Positions 16,429 to 24,379 of a DNA stretch of 64,000 nucleotides are shown piece by piece. The position numbers and the translations under genes are program-made. The stretch's first letter is position 1. Every line of letters begins with the position of its first letter. Under the pieces are notes generated by a model that was not told the DNA's origin, did no database searches, and worked only from the letters and a program-made list of their open reading frames with translations. Origin of the DNA: Nonomuraea dietziae. GTDB taxonomy: Bacteria > Actinomycetota > Actinomycetes > Streptosporangiales > Streptosporangiaceae. Location: positions 6,510,001 through 6,574,000 of the forward strand of contig NZ_JACIBV010000001.1 of the NCBI RefSeq assembly GCF_014195505.1, read 5' to 3'.

Positions 16429-17742
16429 GTGGCAGTGTCCTCGAGCAACAAGCCCAACACCAAGCGCACCTACGTGCTGGACACCTCGGTCCTGCTCGCC
16501 GACCCGGCGGCGATGACCCGCTTCGCCGAGCATGAGATCGTCCTTCCTATCGTCGTGATCACGGAGTTGGAGGCCAAGCGGCACCATCCCGAGCTCGGCT
16601 ACTTCGCACGCAAGGCGCTGCGCTACCTCGACGACCTGCGCGTCAAGTACGGCAGGCTCGACGAGCCGATGCCCACGGGCGAGGGCACGATCAGGGTCGA
16701 GCTGAACCACAGCGACCCCTCGATCCTGCCCGTCGGGTTCAGGCTGGGCGACAACGACACCCGCATCCTCACCGTGGCGCGCACACTCGCCGCCGAGGGC
16801 AAGGACGTGGTGCTGGTATCCAAGGATCTGCCCATGCGGGTCAAGGCGGCCTCGATCGGCCTGTCGGCGGAGGAGTACCGCGCCGAACTGGTCGTGGAGT
16901 CGGGCTGGACCGGCATGGCGGAGATCCAGGTCACCACCGAGGACGTCGAGACGCTCTTCGACAAGGGGACCGCCGACCTGGAGGAGGCGCGAGAGCTGCC
17001 CACCCACACCGGCCTACGGCTGCTGTCGAGCAGGGGCTCGGCGCTCGGCAGGGTGCTGCCGGACAAGTCCGTACGGCTGGTCAGAGGCGACAGGGAGGCG
17101 TTCGGCCTGCACGGCCGCTCCGCCGAACAGCGCATCGCCCTCGACCTCCTCATGGACCCCGAGGTGGGCATCGTCTCCCTCGGCGGCAGGGCGGGCACCG
17201 GCAAGTCCGCGCTGGCGCTCTGCGCGGGCCTGGAGGCCGTCCTGGAGCGCCGCCAGCACCGCAAGGTGGTGGTCTTCCGCCCGCTCTACGCGGTCGGCGG
17301 CCAGGAGCTCGGCTACCTGCCCGGCAGTGAGGGCGAGAAGATGGGCCCGTGGGCCCAGGCCGTCTACGACACCCTGGGCGCGGTCACCACGCCCGAGGTG
17401 ATCGAGGAGGTCCTCGACAGGGGCATGCTGGAGGTCCTGCCACTCACCCACATCCGCGGCCGCTCGCTGCACGACGCCTTCGTGATCGTGGACGAGGCGC
17501 AGTCGCTGGAGCGCGGGGTGCTGCTGACGGTGCTGAGCCGCATCGGGGCCAACTCCAGGGTCGTGCTCACCCACGACATCGCCCAGCGCGACAACCTCAG
17601 GGTCGGCAGGCACGACGGCGTGGTCGCGGTGGTGGAGAAGCTCAAGGGGCACCCGCTGTTCGCCCACGTCACGCTGACCAGGTCCGAGCGCTCGCCGATC
17701 GCCGCCCTGGTGACCGAGATGCTGGAGGACATCACGATGTAG
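16429..17742 (+). CDS. phoH2: PIN-PhoH fusion ATPase/ribonuclease (PhoH2)
   Basis: 437 aa. N-terminal PIN ribonuclease domain (about 1-150) with acidic metal ligands in YVLDTSVLLADP (D18) and LGDNDTRILTVA. The C-terminal PhoH ATPase has Walker A GGRAGTGKSALAL (K259), Walker B VIVDEAQSL and the PhoH signature LTHIRGRSLHDAFV. The mycobacterial PhoH2 orthologues unwind and cleave RNA, so an RNA-processing or toxin-antitoxin-like function is likely. GTG start with a strong GGGGGAGA site at the foot of a hairpin. No upstream small antitoxin ORF was found. Confidence 0.93.
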   Translation: MAVSSSNKPNTKRTYVLDTSVLLADPAAMTRFAEHEIVLPIVVITELEAKRHHPELGYFARKALRYLDDLRVKYGRLDEPMPTGEGTIRVELNHSDPSILPVGFRLGDNDTRILTVARTLAAEGKDVVLVSKDLPMRVKAASIGLSAEEYRAELVVESGWTGMAEIQVTTEDVETLFDKGTADLEEARELPTHTGLRLLSSRGSALGRVLPDKSVRLVRGDREAFGLHGRSAEQRIALDLLMDPEVGIVSLGGRAGTGKSALALCAGLEAVLERRQHRKVVVFRPLYAVGGQELGYLPGSEGEKMGPWAQAVYDTLGAVTTPEVIEEVLDRGMLEVLPLTHIRGRSLHDAFVIVDEAQSLERGVLLTVLSRIGANSRVVLTHDIAQRDNLRVGRHDGVVAVVEKLKGHPLFAHVTLTRSERSPIAALVTEMLEDITM

Positions 17743-17748
17743 CGGCCG

Positions 17749-18282
17749 CTAGGAGGGCGCGCCTGCGGGAGCCAGATCGTGGAACTCCTTGCAGGTGCGC
17801 CTGCCGCTCGTCGTCGAGGGCGCCACGGTCCTGGCGATGTTGACCTGCACCTTGGAGATGTCGGTGCGCAGCCGCGCGGTGCAGACGATCTGGGCCAGCG
17901 CCACGCGGCTCAGTTCCCGCTCGCCCTGCAGGGTGACGTAGAGGACGAGGCTCCTGGTCTCGGAGGGGTCCAGTCGCTGCTGCCTGCCGACGGGCTCGGC
18001 CTCGGCGTCCTGGTAGCGCATGCCGTACAGGTCGGTGTCCTGGCCCGACTCCACTGGGTGGTTGGCCAGGTCCATGAGCGTGCGCATGAGGTCTTCGGCG
18101 GTCTTGCCGGGGACCCTGACGCGCTGCTGCACCAGCCGTCCCTTCTTGATCAGGTAGACCTGGGAGAAGATGGGCTCGGTGCTGATCACGGGCGGCGAGC
18201 CGAGCGAGGAGACGGCTGTCGGGCTGATGCCGCAGCCGGTGAGCAACGCCAGGCAGGTCAGGAGAGGGAGCGCCCGTCTCAT
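17749..18282 (-). CDS. Lipoprotein of the AfsQ operon (GerMN-like)
   Basis: 177 aa with a lipoprotein signal: MRRALPLLTCLALLTGC, Cys17 as the lipid site. The mature part has VYLIKKGRLVQQRVRVPG, MRTLMDLANHPVESGQDTDL and VLYVTLQGERELSRVALAQIVCTARL, which fit a GerMN-like sensor domain. ATG 18282 overlaps the afsQ2 TGA. In S. coelicolor a lipoprotein gene also follows afsQ1-afsQ2. It may modulate the histidine kinase from outside, as CseA does for CseC (inference). Confidence 0.82.
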   Translation of the reverse strand: MRRALPLLTCLALLTGCGISPTAVSSLGSPPVISTEPIFSQVYLIKKGRLVQQRVRVPGKTAEDLMRTLMDLANHPVESGQDTDLYGMRYQDAEAEPVGRQQRLDPSETRSLVLYVTLQGERELSRVALAQIVCTARLRTDISKVQVNIARTVAPSTTSGRRTCKEFHDLAPAGAPS

Positions 18283-19700
18283 GCGTGCGGCAGCCAGACC
18301 GTGAACAGGGTGCCCGGCTGCTGGGGGCGGACCGAGATCGTGCCGCCGTGCAGCTGGGCGTTGGCCCGCGCGATCGAGAGCCCGAGCCCGCTGCCCTGGC
18401 TCCTGACCCGCCCCGTGCCCACCTTGAAGAAGCGGTCGAAGACGTGCGGCAGCGCCTCGGGCGGGATGCCCTCGCCGTGGTCTCGCACCTTCACCTCCAG
18501 TCCGTTGGGCGTGCTCCGGGCGGTGATCAGGACCGGCTGGCCGCCGTGCTTGAGCGCGTTGCCGACCAGATTGGCCACGATGACGTCGAACCTGCGCGGA
18601 TCGAGGTTGGCGACCACGCCCGCGGGCGCCTGGACCCTGACGTCGTCGCTCCAGCCGCGCACCTCGAGGCTGTCGCAGATGGCGTCGGCCACGTCGACGG
18701 ACTCCAGCGCCAGCGTCGCGGTGCCGGCGTCGAACCTGCTCACCTCGATCAGGTGCTCCACCAGCTCCCTGAGCCTGCCCACCTCCGACAGCACCAGCCG
18801 TACGGCCTTGGCGGGCTGCTCGGGCAGCCGCTCGGCCTCCTCGGCCAGCATGTCGGCCACGGCGGTCATCGCGGTCAGCGGGGTGCGCAGCTCGTGCGAG
18901 ACGTCGGCGACGAACCTGCGCGACATCGCCTCCAGCGCGCGCAGCTCCGACACGCTGAGCTCCAGGGCGGCCGCGGCGTCGTTGAAGTGGGCGGTCAGCT
19001 CGGCCAGCTCGTCCTTGCCGCGCACGGGCAGGCGCGTGTCGAGCCTGCCTCTTCCGAGCGCCTGCGCCGCGGCGCTGAGCCTGCCCACAGGGAGCAGCAC
19101 GTGCCTGGCCGACACCAGGGCGACCGTCAGGGCGATCAGCAGCGTGATGCCGCCCGCCTGGGCGAAGGCCTCCCTGAGGTTGGCCAGCGTGCGCTCCTCC
19201 TCGCTGAGCGAGACGAACTCGAAGACCAGCAGCCCGGTCGGGCGGGCGACGTCGTCGGTGCCCGCGCGGTAGACCTGCGTGCCGAGGACGAGCCACAGCG
19301 CGCCGTCGATCATCCTGCGCTGGCTCACCAGCTTGCTGCGGGCCTGTCCCCGCAGCTCACCCGTGACGTCGCCGCCGCCGAAGAGGCCCTCGTCGTCGCG
19401 GTAGTACTGGTCCTGGTACTCCAGCAGGGTGTGCCGGTCGGGCCCCGCGAGCGCGTTGGCGAGGTTGGTGAGCTCCTCGCTGCTCGGCGGCACCTCGCCT
19501 GGGCGCAGCTCGCCGACGGCGAAGTCGATGCGCTCGAGGTCCTTGGTGAGGTCGTCGACCGCGGTCTTCGTCGTCCTCTCGATCAGCGCGCCCTTGGCCA
19601 GCTCGAAGCCGATGCCCGCGACCAGCGCGGAGGCCGCCACGGCGACGACGGTGAAGGTGATGACCAGCCGGCCGCGCAGGCCGGTGAGGAAAGCGATCAC
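18279..19700 (-). CDS. afsQ2: Sensor histidine kinase AfsQ2
   Basis: 473 aa from GTG 19700, which overlaps the afsQ1 stop (GTGA). Layout: TM1 about 12-31, extracytoplasmic sensor about 35-180, TM2 about 182-200, HAMP (RLSAAAQALGRGRLDTRLPV), dimerisation domain with phospho-acceptor H269 in FVADVSHELRTPLTAM, then N box LVGNALKHGG, G1 VRDHGEGIPPEALPHVFDRFF and G2 SGLGLSIARANA. It phosphorylates AfsQ1. In Streptomyces the pair responds to nitrogen or glutamate conditions and affects antibiotic production. Confidence 0.88.
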   Translation of the reverse strand: MIAFLTGLRGRLVITFTVVAVAASALVAGIGFELAKGALIERTTKTAVDDLTKDLERIDFAVGELRPGEVPPSSEELTNLANALAGPDRHTLLEYQDQYYRDDEGLFGGGDVTGELRGQARSKLVSQRRMIDGALWLVLGTQVYRAGTDDVARPTGLLVFEFVSLSEEERTLANLREAFAQAGGITLLIALTVALVSARHVLLPVGRLSAAAQALGRGRLDTRLPVRGKDELAELTAHFNDAAAALELSVSELRALEAMSRRFVADVSHELRTPLTAMTAVADMLAEEAERLPEQPAKAVRLVLSEVGRLRELVEHLIEVSRFDAGTATLALESVDVADAICDSLEVRGWSDDVRVQAPAGVVANLDPRRFDVIVANLVGNALKHGGQPVLITARSTPNGLEVKVRDHGEGIPPEALPHVFDRFFKVGTGRVRSQGSGLGLSIARANAQLHGGTISVRPQQPGTLFTVWLPHA

Positions 19701-20377
19701 GGTGGGCTGAACCGGTAGCCGAAGCCGCGCACGGTGTGGATGAACACCGGTTCGGCCGGCCGGGGTTCGATCTTGGCCCGCACCCGCTGCACGCAGGCGT
19801 CGACGAGGCGGGAGTCGGCCACGTGGGTGTGGTCCCAGACCACGCGCAGCAGATAGCGCCGGTTGAGCACCTGCCCGGGGTGGCGGACCAGCTCCAGCAG
19901 CAGCCGCAGCTCGGTGGGGGTGAGGTGGATCTCCTTGCCCGCCAGGCTCACCTTGAGCGCGCCCCTGTCGATGACCAGGTCGCCGAAGGAGATGCGGTCG
20001 GAGGTGGCCGACTCGGCCCTGCGCAGGATCGCTCTGATGCGCGCGTCGAGCACCCTGGGCTCGACCGGCTTGACGACGTAGTCGTCGGCGCCCGCCTCGA
20101 GTCCGACGACCACGTCGAGGTCGTCGCCCCTGGCGGTGAGCAGGATGACGGGGAGCTGGTCGAGCCTGCGGATGCGCCTGCACACCTCGACCCCGTCGAT
20201 GCCCGGCAGCATGACGTCGAGGATGGCGATCTCGGGCCGGCGCGACCTCACGTGGTCGAGAGCCTCCTCGCCGGTCGCGTAGGAGGTGACGGAGTGCCCC
20301 TGGCGGGTCAGTGCCAGCTCGAGCGCCGTCCGCACGGAGGGGTCGTCTTCGACCAGGAGGATTCCTGCCACGGGCAC
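19697..20377 (-). CDS. afsQ1: Response regulator AfsQ1
   Basis: 226 aa from GTG 20377 (GGAAG site 6 nt upstream). Receiver domain with acidic pocket ED-D near the start and phospho-acceptor D54 in IAILDVMLPGIDGVEVCRR; T and K in LLTARGDD and DDYVVKPVEPR. OmpR/PhoB winged helix at the C-terminus (LTPTELRLLLELVRHPGQVL, RLVDACVQRVRAKIE, TVRGFGYRFSPP). The sequence is strikingly close to Streptomyces AfsQ1. A likely own binding site lies at 20411-20426. Unlike S. coelicolor there is no divergent sigQ. Confidence 0.9.
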   Translation of the reverse strand: MPVAGILLVEDDPSVRTALELALTRQGHSVTSYATGEEALDHVRSRRPEIAILDVMLPGIDGVEVCRRIRRLDQLPVILLTARGDDLDVVVGLEAGADDYVVKPVEPRVLDARIRAILRRAESATSDRISFGDLVIDRGALKVSLAGKEIHLTPTELRLLLELVRHPGQVLNRRYLLRVVWDHTHVADSRLVDACVQRVRAKIEPRPAEPVFIHTVRGFGYRFSPP

Positions 20378-20410
20378 ATTATTCTTCCAACCTGGGAAAA
20401 TCCGTTCCGT

Positions 20411-20426
20411 GTCATGAAACTGTGAC
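20411..20426 (+). promoter_or_regulatory. AfsQ1-box candidate
   Basis: GTCAT-GAAACT-GTGAC. The published Streptomyces AfsQ1 motif is GTnAC-N6-GTnAC, so this matches with one mismatch. It lies 34 nt upstream of the afsQ1 start, suited to autoregulation. The same stretch also reads as TGTCA-N8-TGACA (20410-20427). Confidence 0.45.
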
Positions 20427-20516
20427 ATCTCGCGCACAAGACCACAAAGAACCTTAGACAGCCTGGGGGAGGTCCACCCTTCGGGGCGGGGGCACGAGGG
20501 GCGGACCCCCATCACG

Positions 20517-20532
20517 TGTGACGAAAATCACA
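20517..20532. promoter_or_regulatory. CRP/FNR-type operator
   Basis: TGTGA-CGAAAA-TCACA, a perfect match to the CRP half-site consensus. It is 95 nt upstream of the transglycosylase-like gene and 140 nt upstream of afsQ1. Confidence 0.55.
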
Positions 20533-20626
20533 AGATTTGAAAACGCCTGGTTGGTCAAGGGAACGCCAACTTAATGCCACGTTTCGGTTGCCAACCACCC
20601 CCCAGGACAGGGCAAGCTCATAGGTC

Positions 20627-21346
20627 GTGAGCCCAGGTCCGCAGTTGAGTGAGCGCCCCGCGCCCGAGGTGCCCCGTGGTCGGCGCCGGTCGGCCCGTTC
20701 CTCCGTGCTGACCCCGAAGCGCGTCCTGATCGCCGGCCTCGCCATCGTGGTCGTCTTCGGCGGCGGCGGCTTCGTGGCCTACACCGCCTACCAGAACGCG
20801 ACGGCCCCGCCCAAGCCCGGCCTCACGATGGAGGAGATGAGCGGCCTGTTCGGCGGCGATCCCTTCGCCGAGGACCCCGGTGCCGACGTCATCAAGGCCG
20901 CGGCCGTCGACGCCATGCGCAAGGACCAGCTGGCCGACAGCCGCAAGAACAAGCCGAAGCTCAACCCCATCAAGGTCGTCGCCCAGGGCCCCGGCGGCGA
21001 CGGCATCCCGGCCGCCAACTTCCCCCCTGGCAGCACCCCCTCGCCCGGCAGCAACAAGGCGCTGGCCAAGGGCATGCTCGGCGGGTTCGGCTTCGGCGAC
21101 GACCAGTGGGGCTGCCTGGAGAAGCTCTGGCACAAGGAGAGCGGCTGGAACGAGCGGGCCATGAACCGCTACTCAGGCGCCTACGGCATCCCGCAGTCGC
21201 TGCCGGGCAGCAAGATGGCCAGCGCCGGCGCCGACTGGCAGACCAACGCGGCCACCCAGATCAAGTGGGGACTGGGTTACATCAAGGGCCGTTATGGCAC
21301 GCCCTGTGGTGCGTGGAGCCATTCCATGGCAAGGGGCTGGTACTGA
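20627..21346 (+). CDS. Exported lytic transglycosylase-like protein
   Basis: 239 aa. A basic cytosolic N-terminus is followed by one membrane helix (about 31-53, KRVLIAGLAIVVVFGGGGFVAYTAY), then a Pro/Gly-rich linker. The C-terminal domain (about 145-239) has QWGCLEKLWHKESGWNERAMN with the catalytic-type Glu of SLT/aggregation-promoting-factor lysozyme folds, then SGAYGIPQSLPGSKMASAGADW and IKGRYGTPCGAWSHS. Two Cys could form a disulfide outside the membrane. It should act on peptidoglycan glycan strands. GTG 20627 is the chosen start; the ribosome site is weak. A CRP-type site upstream may control it. Confidence 0.82.
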   Translation: MSPGPQLSERPAPEVPRGRRRSARSSVLTPKRVLIAGLAIVVVFGGGGFVAYTAYQNATAPPKPGLTMEEMSGLFGGDPFAEDPGADVIKAAAVDAMRKDQLADSRKNKPKLNPIKVVAQGPGGDGIPAANFPPGSTPSPGSNKALAKGMLGGFGFGDDQWGCLEKLWHKESGWNERAMNRYSGAYGIPQSLPGSKMASAGADWQTNAATQIKWGLGYIKGRYGTPCGAWSHSMARGWY

Positions 21347-21407
21347 CACCCTCTGCGATGGGCAAGTCCACTCGCGGTCGGGGGAATGGCGGCTCACGCT
21401 TGGCCGT

Positions 21408-23396
21408 GTGAAGGTCAGTGTGATCGTGAATGTTCACAATCCCGGCAACACCGCCGACGCCTGCATCCGTTCCGTCCTGGAACAGACGCTGCCACCGGAC
21501 GACTATGAAGTGATCTTCGTGGACGACGGCTCCACGGACGGGATCGCTGAACGGCTCGACACGGTCGCCTCGGCCAGGCCCAACGTCCGGGTCCTGCACC
21601 TGCCTCATACCGGCTCGGTGATGCGCGGTCGCAACGTGGGCGTCGCCAGCGCCACGGGCGACTACGTCTACCTCCTCGACCAGCGCGACAGGCTCGAGCG
21701 CGGGGCCCTGAAGCTGATGTACGAGCGGGCCGTCGAGTGCGACTCCGACGTGCTGATCGGCAGGCTCGTGCGCGACGGCGGACGGCCGATCGCGGCCTTC
21801 GAGGTCAACAGGGCGCGCGCCGACGTGGTGCGCGACAAGCTGCTCACGCTGCTCACCCCGCACAAGCTCTGCAGGAAGGCCTTCCTCGAGGAGCACATGA
21901 TCGGCTTCGCCGTCCCCGGTGGGAAGGTGGCCGAGCAGACCTTCTCGGTACGCGCCTACCTGGCCGCCAAGGTGGTCACGGTGCTGGCCGACGAGGTCTG
22001 CTGCCACCTGGGCGAGCCGGAGGAGAGACCTGACGACGAGCCCTTGGTGGTGGCCGCCGAACTGCGCGCGCTGCTCGACGTCATCGACGCGGGCACGGAG
22101 GCCGGCCGCCAGCGCGACAAGATGTACGCCCATTGGTTCCGCTCGACCGTGCTGCGGCTGTTCAGGAGCGCCAGGTTCACCAGGTCCTCGGTGGACAGAG
22201 GGCTGGTCTTCACCACCTTCAGGGCGCTGACGCTGGAGCGCTTCCCCGAGAGGCTCGACCGCTACCTGCCCGTCCATCTGCGTGCGATGGCCGTCCTGCT
22301 CAGGGCGGGCCGGCTGGACCAGCTCATCAGCTTCGGCGCCGACTCGCGCCGCAGCGCCCTCAGGACCGACCTGAGCGAGGTGAGCTGGGTGGGCGGTGTG
22401 CTGGAGCTCGGCCTGGCGGTGGAGATCTACACGCACGCGGGTGAGCCGGCCCGCTTCCGCGAGGACGGCGACAGGCTCCACTGGCGGCCTCCTGGCTCGG
22501 TCGACCACACCCTGCTGCCCGACGAGGTCACCGACGTCACGGACGCCGTCGCGCGCGCCCGCATCGACGTCTACCTCAGGCACCAGGACACAGGAGACGT
22601 CTACTTCGTCCCCGCGACCAGCGAGGCCGTGCGCATCCACGAGCGAGGCAGGGTGCGCGTCCAGGTCCACGGCAGGGCGCGCGTCGACGTCGCCACCGGG
22701 GCCGTCGGCGAGCCGCTGCCCTCGGGGCAGTGGGAGATCCACGTCAGGATGTACGGCGGAGCGCACCGGGCCTCCTCCAGGATCAGCAGGCCCGACGGCC
22801 CGCTCACCTGTCTGGGCGTGCTGGCCGAGCACCCGAGAAGGCGTCTGGTCGTGCCGTGCTGGAGCGACTCGGGCGAGCTGGGGCTGTGCGTCGAGCCCAG
22901 GAGCTTCTCGGAGTCGATCGCCCTCGTCTCGGCCGCCGCGACCGTCACCAAGCGCGAAGGACACGTCTTCGTGGTGGTGCCGGTGCCGTACGTGCCGCCG
23001 AGCGGAGGTCCCGCCCTGGAGCTGGTGCTGCGCGACACCTCACGCAGGGCGCGCGAGGTCAGTGTGCCCGCCCTGGTCGAGCCGGGACTGCCGGGCAAGA
23101 CGGCAGGTCAGCTCGTCGCCAAGGTGCCCGTCAAGCGGTTCATGCCGGGCCCGGAGCATGTGGGGCCGGGCGCCTGGCTTACCTCGCTGCGCGCGGAGGA
23201 CAGCGAGACCGGCCTGCGCTTCGCCCTGGAGATGCGCCGAGGCAGGGTCGAGGTCAGGCCGGCCACCGCGGTCGACCCCGAGTACAACCCGCTGGGCCAC
23301 GACACGGCGCTGCGCAGGCTGGCCCGGCGCGTGCCAGGAGCCCGGTACGCCGTACGGCTGGTACGGGCGAGCACGCACCGCTACCTGCGCGACTGA
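21408..23396 (+). CDS. Large family 2 glycosyltransferase
   Basis: 662 aa from GTG 21408 (KVSVIVNVHNPGNTADACI). The GT-A domain occupies about residues 1-230: VIFVDDGSTDGIAERL, GRNVGVASATGDYVYLLDQRDRLE (here DQRD replaces the usual D-x-D) and LCRKAFLEEHMIGF. The next 430 residues are not GT2 and contain beta-rich repeats and helical segments, as in teichoic-acid or polymeric glycan transferases such as TarS. No membrane helices, so likely cytosolic or peripheral. The 3' end overlaps the convergent hydrolase gene by 16 bp. The acceptor is unknown; a wall polymer is the best guess. Confidence 0.85.
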   Translation: MKVSVIVNVHNPGNTADACIRSVLEQTLPPDDYEVIFVDDGSTDGIAERLDTVASARPNVRVLHLPHTGSVMRGRNVGVASATGDYVYLLDQRDRLERGALKLMYERAVECDSDVLIGRLVRDGGRPIAAFEVNRARADVVRDKLLTLLTPHKLCRKAFLEEHMIGFAVPGGKVAEQTFSVRAYLAAKVVTVLADEVCCHLGEPEERPDDEPLVVAAELRALLDVIDAGTEAGRQRDKMYAHWFRSTVLRLFRSARFTRSSVDRGLVFTTFRALTLERFPERLDRYLPVHLRAMAVLLRAGRLDQLISFGADSRRSALRTDLSEVSWVGGVLELGLAVEIYTHAGEPARFREDGDRLHWRPPGSVDHTLLPDEVTDVTDAVARARIDVYLRHQDTGDVYFVPATSEAVRIHERGRVRVQVHGRARVDVATGAVGEPLPSGQWEIHVRMYGGAHRASSRISRPDGPLTCLGVLAEHPRRRLVVPCWSDSGELGLCVEPRSFSESIALVSAAATVTKREGHVFVVVPVPYVPPSGGPALELVLRDTSRRAREVSVPALVEPGLPGKTAGQLVAKVPVKRFMPGPEHVGPGAWLTSLRAEDSETGLRFALEMRRGRVEVRPATAVDPEYNPLGHDTALRRLARRVPGARYAVRLVRASTHRYLRD

Positions 23397-24379
23397 AGGT
23401 GCTCGACCAGCAGCCTGCGGAACTCCTCGGGGCGCTCGAGATGCGGGCTGTGCCCGCACGCGGCCAGCACGACCTCGCGGTAGTCGCCGTAGCGCTCCAG
23501 CACCGCCCTGGTCTGGGTGACCATGGGCTGGGCGGGGGTGCCGGGCGAGCCGGGCACGACGCCGAGCAGTCCGAGCTGGGCCAGGTCGAACGGCGAGGCG
23601 TCGGAGACGATCACGTCGTCGGCGCCCCTGATCCACAAAATCGGCGGGCGGGGCTCGACGCTGTGCAGGTCGTCCAGGCGGAAGTGGGTCGGGGCGAGGG
23701 CGTTGAGCACGCCCCTGACGCCGGGCCTGACGCCGGGCCACGCCTCGGAGGTCACGGCGTCGCCGGGGTAGTTGTCCTCACCGACCCTGGTGGTCAGCAT
23801 CGAGGCGACGTAGAAGTCCTCGTCGGCGACGGGCCCCGCGACGTACGAGGTGCGGAAGACGGTGCGTGGCGAGGTGGGCGCCTCGTCCGACATGTCACCC
23901 TTCGCCAGCCTGGCCACGAAGTCGGGGTTGGCGGCGCCCGCGCCCGCTCCGGTGCCGTCGGCGTGGGTGAGCAGGCCGTCGGGGCCCTCTGTGCCGCTGT
24001 AGCCGTACGGGGAGACGGGGTTGACCAGCGTGAGCGAGCGGACCATGGCGGGACGGTCGCGCAGGAGCTGCATCACGACGCCGCCGCCCATGCTCCAGCC
24101 GACCAGGTGGACGGGGCCGAGCTCCATGGCCTCGACGAGCTCGGCCAGGTCGTCGGAGAAGTCGCGAAGGCCACGGGTGGCGTCCACGGGAGCGGGATCG
24201 CTCTCGCCGAAGCCGCGCAGGTCGGCCGCGAGCGCGCGGTAGCCCTCCGGCATGGCGGCGAGCGTGTCGCGCCAGAACGCGGCGGAGGAGACGTTGCCGT
24301 GGACGAACAGCACGGGCTCGCCCTCGGCGCTCGGCCCCTCCAGCACGTTCTGCGTCAGTCGCGAGGTGGCGACCTTCAT
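23381..24379 (-). CDS. Alpha/beta hydrolase
   Basis: 332 aa. Oxyanion region LFVHGNVSSAAFW, nucleophile elbow VGWSMGGGVV (Ser), acidic residue in ILWIRGADDVIVSDAS and catalytic His in LAACGHSPHLERP. ATG 24379 overlaps the transporter stop (ATGA). Sharing an operon with an MHS transporter, a PucR regulator and a 3-hydroxybutyrate dehydrogenase suggests hydrolysis of hydroxyalkanoate esters or oligomers, but this is inference from context. Confidence 0.82.
   Translation of the reverse strand: MKVATSRLTQNVLEGPSAEGEPVLFVHGNVSSAAFWRDTLAAMPEGYRALAADLRGFGESDPAPVDATRGLRDFSDDLAELVEAMELGPVHLVGWSMGGGVVMQLLRDRPAMVRSLTLVNPVSPYGYSGTEGPDGLLTHADGTGAGAGAANPDFVARLAKGDMSDEAPTSPRTVFRTSYVAGPVADEDFYVASMLTTRVGEDNYPGDAVTSEAWPGVRPGVRGVLNALAPTHFRLDDLHSVEPRPPILWIRGADDVIVSDASPFDLAQLGLLGVVPGSPGTPAQPMVTQTRAVLERYGDYREVVLAACGHSPHLERPEEFRRLLVEHLQSRR

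Noticed and set aside
20378..20626. c-di-AMP (ydaO-type) riboswitch before a cell-wall enzyme gene
   Set aside because: Such riboswitches are common at this position, but the conserved core sequence was not recognised.
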